Positions 1 through 7,693 of a stretch of 64,000 nt of DNA are shown here, piece by piece. A model generated the notes under the pieces. The model searched no databases. It worked only from the letters and a program-made list of their open reading frames with translations, and had not been told where the DNA came from. Location: assembly GCA_017429835.1 (NCBI GenBank), contig JAFROD010000048.1:46530-110529 (forward strand). The letters run 5' to 3'. This DNA is from Oscillospiraceae bacterium (GTDB lineage Bacteria > Bacillota > Clostridia > Oscillospirales > Oscillospiraceae). How positions within the stretch are numbered: position 1 is the stretch's first letter; every line of letters begins with the position of its first letter. The position numbers and the translations under genes were made by a program.

Positions 1-798
<798 letters not shown>

Positions 799-827
799 TT
801 ATTTTCGCGTCTGCCCTGCCGACGTTA

Positions 828-856
828 TTGACAGATTGCAAAACAGACCGTACAAT
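828..856 (+). promoter_or_regulatory. Sigma-A promoter of the flavorubredoxin gene
   Basis: A perfect TTGACA -35 box (828-833), a 17-base spacer and TACAAT -10 box (851-856). It puts the transcript start near 863, about 30 bases before the ATG at 893, and so excludes initiation at in-frame codons further upstream. Confidence 0.85.
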
Positions 857-892
857 AGATATTGTCAAAATCTGTGCAAGGAGCGGAAAACT

Positions 893-2683
893 ATGAACAT
901 TACGAACGATATCCGATACGTCGGCGTTAACGACCACAAGATCGACTTGTTTGAGGGGCAATACGACGTGCCGAACGGCATGGCGTACAATTCCTACGTT
1001 ATCCTCGACGAAAAGATTGCCGTCATGGACACGGTCGACCGGAATTTCACCCACGAATGGCTGGATAACCTCTCCGCCGCGCTCGGCGAGCGGAAACCGG
1101 ATTACCTGATCGTCCAGCACATGGAGCCGGATCACAGCGCGAACATCGTCCAGTTTATGAACACCTATCCCGACGCCGTCGTCGTCGCCTCGGACAAGGC
1201 GTTCAAGATGATGCGCAACTTCTTCGGCACCGAATTCGAAGACAGAAGACTGATCGTCGGCGATGGCAGCACGCTCTCGCTCGGCAAGCATACGCTGACC
1301 TTCCTGACCGCGCCGATGGTGCACTGGCCGGAGGTCATCGTGACCTACGACGCGTATGACAAGACGCTGTTCTCCGCGGACGCATTCGGCAAATTCGGCG
1401 CGCTGGACGCGGACGAGGACTGGGCGTGCGAGGCGCGCAGATACTACTTCGGCATCGTCGGCAAGTACGGCGCGCAGGTGCAGGCGCTTCTGAAAAAGGC
1501 GTCCGCGCTGGAGATCGAGAAAATCTGCCCGCTGCACGGCCCGATGCTGACGGAGAATCTCGGCTATTATCTCAACCTCTACAACATCTGGTCTACCTAC
1601 GGCGTGGAGAGCGAAGGCGTCGTGATCGCCTACACCTCCGTTTACGGCAACACGAAGAAGGCGGTCGAGCTGCTCGCGGAGAAGCTCAAGGCCTACGGCT
1701 GCCCGAAGGTCGCCGTGACCGACCTTGCTCGCGACGATATGGCGGAGGCGGTCGAGGACGCTTTCCGCTACGGAAAGATCGTCCTTGCGACCACGACCTA
1801 CAACGCGGATATTTTCCCGTTCATGCGCGAGTTCATCCAGCACCTCGTCGAGCGCGGCTTCAAGAACAAGACCGTCGGTCTGATCGAGAACGGCTCCTGG
1901 GCGCCGCTCGCGGCAAAGACGATGATGAAGCTGCTCGAGTCCTGCAAGAACCTTACCTTTACCGATACCACGGTCAAGCTGATGTCCGCGATGAACGACG
2001 AGAGCAAGGCGGAGATCGACGCGCTTGCCAAGGAGCTGACGCGGGAGTACGTCGCGCAGAACGGCGACACCGCCGACAAGAACGACATGACCGCCCTGTT
2101 CAAGATCGGCTACGGTCTTTACGTCCTGACCTCCAACGACGGCAAAAAGGACAACGGCATGATCATCAACACCGTTTCGCAGGTGACCAACGCCCCGAAC
2201 CGGATCGCTGTCTGCATCAACAAGCAGAACTATTCGTACCACGTCGTGAAGCAGACCGGCATCATGAACATCAACTGCCTGTCCACGGACGCGCCCTTCT
2301 CCGTCTTTGAGTCCTTCGGCTTCCGCAGCGGCAGAACGGCGGACAAGTTCGAGGGCATGAAGATCCTCCGTTCCGACAACGGGCTTGCCTTCCTTCCGCA
2401 GTTTATCAACGCGGTGCTGTCGCTCAAGGTCGAACAGTACGTCGATCTCGACACCCACGGCATGTTCATCTGCTCGGTCACGGAGGCGCGCGTGATGTCC
2501 GACCGCGAGACGATGACCTACACCTACTATCAGCAGAACGTCAAGCCGAAGCCTCAGACCGAGGGCAAGAAAGGCTACGTCTGCAAGGTCTGCGGCTACG
2601 TGTACGAGGGCGATACGCTGCCCGACGATTACGTCTGCCCACTGTGCAAGCACGGCGCCGCCGACTTTGAGCCGATCAAGTGA
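893..2683 (+). CDS. Multidomain flavodiiron protein (flavorubredoxin) with flavin-reductase and rubredoxin domains
   Basis: Predicted cytoplasmic O2 and/or NO reductase protecting an anaerobe. 596 residues in four modules. The metallo-beta-lactamase-like diiron domain (about 1-240) keeps all ligands (HMEPDH, then H in APMVHWP, D in FSADAFG, H in CPLHGPM). A flavodoxin domain follows (about 242-390, FMN loop TSVYGNT), then a flavin-reductase-like domain (about 395-545), then a C-terminal rubredoxin (about 555-596) with CKVCG and CPLCK iron-binding knuckles. The domain order lets electrons pass flavin to rubredoxin to FMN to diiron in one chain. The start at 893 was chosen because it has GGAG upstream and the promoter lies at 828-856. 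Monocistronic: a terminator follows directly. Confidence 0.95.
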   Translation: MNITNDIRYVGVNDHKIDLFEGQYDVPNGMAYNSYVILDEKIAVMDTVDRNFTHEWLDNLSAALGERKPDYLIVQHMEPDHSANIVQFMNTYPDAVVVASDKAFKMMRNFFGTEFEDRRLIVGDGSTLSLGKHTLTFLTAPMVHWPEVIVTYDAYDKTLFSADAFGKFGALDADEDWACEARRYYFGIVGKYGAQVQALLKKASALEIEKICPLHGPMLTENLGYYLNLYNIWSTYGVESEGVVIAYTSVYGNTKKAVELLAEKLKAYGCPKVAVTDLARDDMAEAVEDAFRYGKIVLATTTYNADIFPFMREFIQHLVERGFKNKTVGLIENGSWAPLAAKTMMKLLESCKNLTFTDTTVKLMSAMNDESKAEIDALAKELTREYVAQNGDTADKNDMTALFKIGYGLYVLTSNDGKKDNGMIINTVSQVTNAPNRIAVCINKQNYSYHVVKQTGIMNINCLSTDAPFSVFESFGFRSGRTADKFEGMKILRSDNGLAFLPQFINAVLSLKVEQYVDLDTHGMFICSVTEARVMSDRETMTYTYYQQNVKPKPQTEGKKGYVCKVCGYVYEGDTLPDDYVCPLCKHGAADFEPIK

Positions 2684-2697
2684 AACAATAAAAGAAT

Positions 2698-2726
2698 CGC
2701 CGCGCCTGAGATGGCGCGGCGTTTTT
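2698..2726 (+). terminator. Rho-independent terminator after the flavorubredoxin gene
   Basis: A 9-bp GC stem CGCCGCGCC/GGCGCGGCG with loop TGAGAT is followed by five T. It lies between two convergent genes. Confidence 0.85.
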
Positions 2727-2733
2727 GCGTTTT

Positions 2734-3873
2734 CTACAGCAGCAGGAGCTGGAGCAGAACGACGATGGCGAAAAAGCAGAGGGAGATCTTCTCGAAAACG
2801 AGGAGGAACTTCTTGCCCTGCCCGGGATACTCGCGGGTGTAGAGCCGCAGATTGATGACGGAGGCGAGCGAGCCGATGATCGAGACCAGTCCGGCGGTGT
2901 CCAGACCGTAGATCAGCGGCTTGAGCGCGGTGGTAAACGGCCAGAGGACGATGGCGGCGGGCACGTTAGAGATGATCTGGCTGATGCCGATGCTCCACCA
3001 GTATTCATGCCCCGCGACGGCGTTTTTCAGGAAACCCGCGATCGTCTCGTTCGCGGCGACGGAGGACGAAAAGATAAAGAAACACAGGAAGGTCAGAAGC
3101 AGAACGTAATCGACCCGCAGGAAGACGCGGCGGTCGAAGATCAGCAGGACGACCGTGACGAAGGCGGTCACGTAGTACCAATAGGGCGTGCGCGTGACGA
3201 TACAGGCGATGATCACGGCGAACAGGACGAGATAGACGATACGCCGGACTCTGCCCTCCGGCTTCCACGGCTCCGGCTCGAAGCCGGTCTCCGCCGCGGG
3301 CTGCTTGAGCTCCCTGCGGAAGAGGAAGAGCAGAAACAGCGCGATCAGTACAATGCTCCCCAGCCAGAGCGGCAGCATCATACGGAGAAAGGAGCCGGTA
3401 TCCGTGCCGCTGTTGGAAAACAGAAAAAGATTCTGCGGACTGCCGAAGGGAGTCAGAAGACTGCCGCGGATCGCCGCGACGTTTTCCATCGTCAGAACGG
3501 GGAGAATGTACTGTTCCTTGCCGTATGCGCGGAAAAGGAGCATGGTCAGCGGCACGAAGATGATCAGGGAAACGTCGTTCGTGACGAACATCGACGAAAA
3601 AAAGACGCCGAAGACGAGAAAGAAGCTCACGCCGAGCAGGGAACGGATCGAACCGACGACACGAATGACGGGACGGAACAGGTTTTCATGCTTGAAGCCG
3701 TCCAGCACGCTCAGGAGCATGAAAAGCGTCGCGAGCGTCTTCCAGTCGATGCTTTCCAGAAGCTCTTTCCGCGGCGGCGTGATGAAGAGCGCGGCGACCG
3801 CCGCTGCGACGGCGGCGACGAGCATCGGCTCTTTTTTCAGAAAAGACAGGACGGATCTCAATACTTTTTTCAT
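2734..3873 (-). CDS. ArsB/NhaD-type (SLC13-like) membrane permease
   Basis: 379-residue polytopic inner-membrane protein, about ten hydrophobic segments, of the ion-transporter superfamily that includes ArsB, NhaD and citrate permeases. The segment TNDVSLIIFVPLTML is typical of the ArsB/NhaD branch, and SPQNLFLFS is a second re-entrant-type motif. The substrate (anion, arsenite or Na+/H+) cannot be told from sequence; no arsR or arsenate-reductase gene is nearby. An upstream in-frame ATG at 3903 lies inside the -10 box (3902-3907) of the apparent promoter, so the ATG at 3873 (MKKVLRSV) is preferred. Confidence 0.8.
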   Translation of the reverse strand: MKKVLRSVLSFLKKEPMLVAAVAAAVAALFITPPRKELLESIDWKTLATLFMLLSVLDGFKHENLFRPVIRVVGSIRSLLGVSFFLVFGVFFSSMFVTNDVSLIIFVPLTMLLFRAYGKEQYILPVLTMENVAAIRGSLLTPFGSPQNLFLFSNSGTDTGSFLRMMLPLWLGSIVLIALFLLFLFRRELKQPAAETGFEPEPWKPEGRVRRIVYLVLFAVIIACIVTRTPYWYYVTAFVTVVLLIFDRRVFLRVDYVLLLTFLCFFIFSSSVAANETIAGFLKNAVAGHEYWWSIGISQIISNVPAAIVLWPFTTALKPLIYGLDTAGLVSIIGSLASVINLRLYTREYPGQGKKFLLVFEKISLCFFAIVVLLQLLLL

Positions 3874-3901
3874 GGCGCGCTCCCCAAAAACACTTTTTTC
3901 C

Positions 3902-3931
3902 ATTATACAATACAGCAGCCCGTTTTGTCAC
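3902..3931 (-). promoter_or_regulatory. Promoter of the ArsB/NhaD-type permease
   Basis: Minus-strand GTGACA (3926-3931), 18-base spacer, perfect TATAAT (3902-3907). The expected start near 3895 leaves a leader of about 22 bases before the ATG at 3873. Confidence 0.65.
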
Positions 3932-3963
3932 TGCTGTTTCTGCAGAAACTATGAGATTTTCTC

Positions 3964-3992
3964 TTTCTTTTCCGCCGGAAATGAGGTATAAT
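3964..3992 (+). promoter_or_regulatory. Probable promoter of the pyridoxamine kinase operon
   Basis: A perfect TATAAT -10 box at 3987-3992, 30 bases before the ATG at 4022, but only a poor -35 (TTTCTT at 3964-3969). An activator or a weak promoter is possible. Confidence 0.5.
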
Positions 3993-4021
3993 ATCCATAA
4001 TCTATCTTCTGAGGAAAAACT

Positions 4022-4861
4022 ATGAAACGAATTGTCAGTATTCAGGATTTTTCCTGTATCGGAAAATGCTCGCAGAGCATCGCGCTGCCGGTGCTGTCGG
4101 CGATGGGCCTGGAATGCGCTGCGCTGCCGACGGTGCTGCTTTCGGCGCATACGGCGTTTGACGGCTTTGTCAGCCGCGCGCTGACGGACAGCATCGCGCC
4201 GATCACCGAGCATTGGAAGCGCCTGGGCGTCCGCTTTGACGCGATCTACACGGGTTATCTCGGCTCGGCGGCGCAGATCGCGCAGGTAGAGCGGATCATC
4301 GCGGATTTCGGCACGGACGAGAATCTGATCTTCGTCGATCCGGTCATGGCGGATCACGGCAGGCTGTACGCCGGTTTTGCGCCGGATTTTCCGGAATCCA
4401 TGAAGACCCTCTGCCGTCATGCGGACGTGATCACGCCGAACGTGACGGAGGCGTGCCTGCTGACGGGGGAGACCTACCGCGAGCGGCACGAAGAAACCTT
4501 CGTGCGCGCACTGCTGGAAAAGCTGCTTGCGCTCGGCGCGAAGACTGCCATCGTGACGGGCATCCGCACGGACGATGCGCAGATGGGCGTGGCGGTGATG
4601 GACGAAGCGGGGAAGCTCTCTCTGCATAACACGGAGTACGTTCCGTCCGTTTTCTACGGAACGGGCGATCTCTTCGCCGCGACCTGCGCAGGCGCCTTGA
4701 CGCTCGGTCTGCCTGCGGAACGAGCGATCGCGCTCGCGGCGGACTACGTCGTTCAGACGATCCGCGTGACCGCACAGGATCCCGACGCCCGCTGGTACGG
4801 GGTCAATTTTGAACAGACCCTGCCGTATCTCATGAAACGCCTCGGGGAGGAACAAAAATGA
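4022..4861 (+). CDS. Pyridoxamine/pyridoxal kinase
   Basis: ATP-dependent kinase of the ribokinase-like PdxY/PdxK group that salvages pyridoxal, pyridoxamine or pyridoxine to the 5'-phosphate. 279 residues, a usual length. The N-terminus has SIQDFSCIGKCS, typical of this group, and the anion hole/catalytic base motif is YGTGDLFAA near residue 220. It supplies PLP to enzymes such as the tryptophan synthase beta subunit encoded at 20.7 kb (inference). Its stop overlaps the start of the next gene by 4 bases (ATGA), so it is translationally coupled to the first YfhO protein, a functionally unexplained pairing. Confidence 0.88.
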   Translation: MKRIVSIQDFSCIGKCSQSIALPVLSAMGLECAALPTVLLSAHTAFDGFVSRALTDSIAPITEHWKRLGVRFDAIYTGYLGSAAQIAQVERIIADFGTDENLIFVDPVMADHGRLYAGFAPDFPESMKTLCRHADVITPNVTEACLLTGETYRERHEETFVRALLEKLLALGAKTAIVTGIRTDDAQMGVAVMDEAGKLSLHNTEYVPSVFYGTGDLFAATCAGALTLGLPAERAIALAADYVVQTIRVTAQDPDARWYGVNFEQTLPYLMKRLGEEQK

Positions 4862-7629
4862 AGCCTTCCACGTCAAAAAAGAAGAATACTCCGCAGAAAC
4901 AAAGCAAGAGAGCCGCGGCAAAAAAGAAGAACGGCGCTTCGCTCCGGACAGAGGTTGATTCTCCGTTGCTTGAGCAGAGCAAGAGCCGCCTTCCGCTGCT
5001 GCTGGCGTTCCTGCTGCCGTTTGCGGCGGCGTGCATCGTCCTCTCGATCGCTGGGCTTTCGCCGTTCGGCGATAAAACGATCCTTATTTGGGACAGTCAA
5101 AAGCAGTATTATCCGTTCTTCAAGGCGTTCCGCGAAAAGCTGCTCTCCGGCGGCTCTTTACAGTACACTTGGGACGTCGGCATGGGCACGGGCTACGCCT
5201 CGCTCTACGCCTACTATCTTGCGAGCCCGCTGAACTGGCTGTGCGTCCTCGTGCCGGCGTCGGCGTTGCCGGAGTTCTTCGCCCTGCTGACGGTCGTGAA
5301 GATCGCCTGCGCGGGACTGTTCTTTGCGATCTTCCTGCGCATCGTCTATCGCAGAAATGACGTATCTATCGCGTTCTTCGCGCTGCTGTACGCGTTCTGC
5401 TCGTGGACGGCGGGCTACTACTGGAACAACATGTGGCTGGACACCTTCGCGCTCCTGCCGCTGTTGGTCGCCGGCACGGTCTGCTTGCTTCGCGACGGCA
5501 GATTCCGCCTCTATATTATTGCGCTGGCGCTCTCGCTCTGGTGCAACTACTATCTGGCCTATTTCTGCTGCATTTTCGTCCTGCTGACGTTCGTGATTTA
5601 CTGTGTCGTCTGCTGGCAGGGCTTCAAGAGCTTCCTGCGGCGCTTCCTGCGCATCGGCGTGTCTACGCTGATCGGCGTGGGACTGACCGCCGTGCTGCTG
5701 CTCCCGACGCTGAAAGCGATGATGAATTCCTACGCGTCCGCCGGCGGGCTGACCGGAGAATGGGGGCTGAATCTCGCAAACGGCGGCAGCGGCATATCCG
5801 GCGTGTGGCGCGCGTCGCGGACGATCCTATCCAATCTCATGCCCGATCCGTCTGTGACCGATATTCTGCCGGCGGGTCTGCCGAATATCTACTGCGGCTT
5901 CTGCGCCGTCGTTCTGGCAATTACTTTCTTTTGCTGCGGCAAAGTCAGCCTGCGGGAAAAGCTGTGCAGCGGCGGTCTGCTGATCTTCCTGCTGATGAGC
6001 TTTATCTTCCGCAAGCTGGATTATCTCTGGCACGGCTTCCACTTCCCGAACGGTCTGCCGTACCGCTTCAGCTTCCTGTTCAGCTTCGTCACGATCGCTC
6101 TGGCGTACCGCGCCTATACGCTGATGGACAGCTTCAAAAAGTGGTATCTTGCCATCATCGTCCCGGTCGCGGGACTGCTGATTCTTAACGCCGCGGGCAG
6201 GGACTACGGCTCCGTGAAAGCCGCGATCCTCGTGCTTGCAGCGGTCGTCGCCGCGCTGTTGGTTTACAATCATAGCAAGGCGCGGCGCGTGGCCGCCTCC
6301 GCGATCCTGTTCGCGGTGATCGCCGCCGAAACGATCTCCTGCTTTGCCTATGGGATCAAGCAGGCGGATTTCGCCTTGAAAACCGATTATCTGCGGAATG
6401 ATGAGGAAATCCAAACGCTGCTTGCTGCGGCGCAAGCGCCGGACGGCTTCGGCCGCACGGAGCTGACCGTTCCGCAGACGCGCAACGACGGCGCGCTTCA
6501 CAGCTATCGCGGCGCCTCAATCTTCACCTCGTCCGCCAACGCGAATTTCAACCGTTTTTCTCCCGCGCTCGGGCTGTCGTCTCTGCCGGTCTTCAACTGG
6601 TATCTCTATTGGGAGACCTCGCCGCTTTCCAATACGCTGTGCGGCATCCGATATCTGCTTGACTGCGAAGGAAGGCATCGTGACCCGGTGCACAATACCC
6701 TGATCGCAACGGAGGGAAACGTCAATCTGCTGCACAATAACTACTATATTTCCGCCGGCTTTATGACGGAGAGCGAAGCGTCCGGATTTACTCAATATAT
6801 GTATTCGGACGATCCGATCCGCGATCAAAACGGCTTGTTTCAGCTTGCGACCGGCGTGCATGAGGACGTTTACGTTCCGATACCCTGCGAGAAGATGACC
6901 GCGTGGACGGAGGGCAGTACGATCGAGCCCTACTTCAGTACGACGGACCGCTACTTCCGCTACAGCTGCGGCACGGAACGGTCCACTTTCAGCGTTTTCT
7001 TCCGCGCGGACACGGACGGCCTGTACTGCGCGACGACGCGCTTTCCGAATCTGACGACGGTTTACGTCTATCTCAACGGACAGTTCGTCTTCGACCGCTA
7101 TATCACGTCCCACGGCATGTTCAGCCTCGGCAGGCTTTCCGCAGGCGACGAGATTCAGCTCGTCTACTTTGTCGATCCCGGCTGGCAGGGCTACTTCTCG
7201 GCGGACGTCGCGCGCATGGACGATATCGCGTTCCGGCGCGGCTATGACGCGCTTGCTGACGAGCCGTGGGAGCTGACCGAGGTATCGGACACGAGGCTTT
7301 CCGGCACCGTGACCGCCTTGCGCGACGGCCTGTTCTATACTTCGATCCCGTATGAGCCGGGCTGGACAGCGACGGTCGACGGCGAGGAAGTCGCGCTTGC
7401 GGCGACCTTTGATCCAGCCGCCGAAACGGTCAAACTGACTGATGCGGTGATCGCCTTCCCGCTCAGCGAGGGAACGCACACGGTCACGCTCCGCTATCAA
7501 ACGCCCGGGCTTGTGCTCGGCGGGCTGATCTCGGCAGTATCGCTGCTCGCGTTTGCCGGTCTGCTTTATCTGCGCCGCAAGGAACACACGCTCTTTCCCG
7601 ACCCGCCGGAAGTCTCCGGAACAGAATGA
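4858..7629 (+). CDS. YfhO-family membrane protein, copy 1
   Basis: 923-residue integral membrane protein of the YfhO family, GT-C-like multispanning proteins linked in Bacillus to glycosylation of cell-wall polymers such as lipoteichoic acid (family knowledge; not shown here). A Lys-rich cytoplasmic N-terminus (about 1-45) precedes 12-13 membrane segments (to about residue 500). A large extracytoplasmic beta-rich region (about 510-890) follows, then one last membrane helix and a short tail ending PDPPEVSG. Coupled to the kinase by ATGA overlap. It is followed 64 bases later by a paralogue with long stretches of identity, for example FFKAFREKLLSGGSLQYTW, pointing to tandem duplication. Confidence 0.88.
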   Translation: MKPSTSKKKNTPQKQSKRAAAKKKNGASLRTEVDSPLLEQSKSRLPLLLAFLLPFAAACIVLSIAGLSPFGDKTILIWDSQKQYYPFFKAFREKLLSGGSLQYTWDVGMGTGYASLYAYYLASPLNWLCVLVPASALPEFFALLTVVKIACAGLFFAIFLRIVYRRNDVSIAFFALLYAFCSWTAGYYWNNMWLDTFALLPLLVAGTVCLLRDGRFRLYIIALALSLWCNYYLAYFCCIFVLLTFVIYCVVCWQGFKSFLRRFLRIGVSTLIGVGLTAVLLLPTLKAMMNSYASAGGLTGEWGLNLANGGSGISGVWRASRTILSNLMPDPSVTDILPAGLPNIYCGFCAVVLAITFFCCGKVSLREKLCSGGLLIFLLMSFIFRKLDYLWHGFHFPNGLPYRFSFLFSFVTIALAYRAYTLMDSFKKWYLAIIVPVAGLLILNAAGRDYGSVKAAILVLAAVVAALLVYNHSKARRVAASAILFAVIAAETISCFAYGIKQADFALKTDYLRNDEEIQTLLAAAQAPDGFGRTELTVPQTRNDGALHSYRGASIFTSSANANFNRFSPALGLSSLPVFNWYLYWETSPLSNTLCGIRYLLDCEGRHRDPVHNTLIATEGNVNLLHNNYYISAGFMTESEASGFTQYMYSDDPIRDQNGLFQLATGVHEDVYVPIPCEKMTAWTEGSTIEPYFSTTDRYFRYSCGTERSTFSVFFRADTDGLYCATTRFPNLTTVYVYLNGQFVFDRYITSHGMFSLGRLSAGDEIQLVYFVDPGWQGYFSADVARMDDIAFRRGYDALADEPWELTEVSDTRLSGTVTALRDGLFYTSIPYEPGWTATVDGEEVALAATFDPAAETVKLTDAVIAFPLSEGTHTVTLRYQTPGLVLGGLISAVSLLAFAGLLYLRRKEHTLFPDPPEVSGTE

Positions 7630-7631
7630 AA

Positions 7632-7650
7632 GCCTCCCTCTTCGAGGGAG
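7632..7650. repeat. Short palindromic repeat remnant (CTCCCTC-TTC-GAGGGAG)
   Basis: A 7-bp inverted repeat directly after the first YfhO stop codon. It matches the left arm of the longer palindromic element at 11644-11690 (GCCTCCCTC...GAGGGAG), so it reads as a truncated copy. No T-run follows, so a terminator is unlikely. Confidence 0.55.
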
Positions 7651-7693
7651 CGATACCATACAGGACTCCGTAAAACCATGAGGAGGTGGAAAA

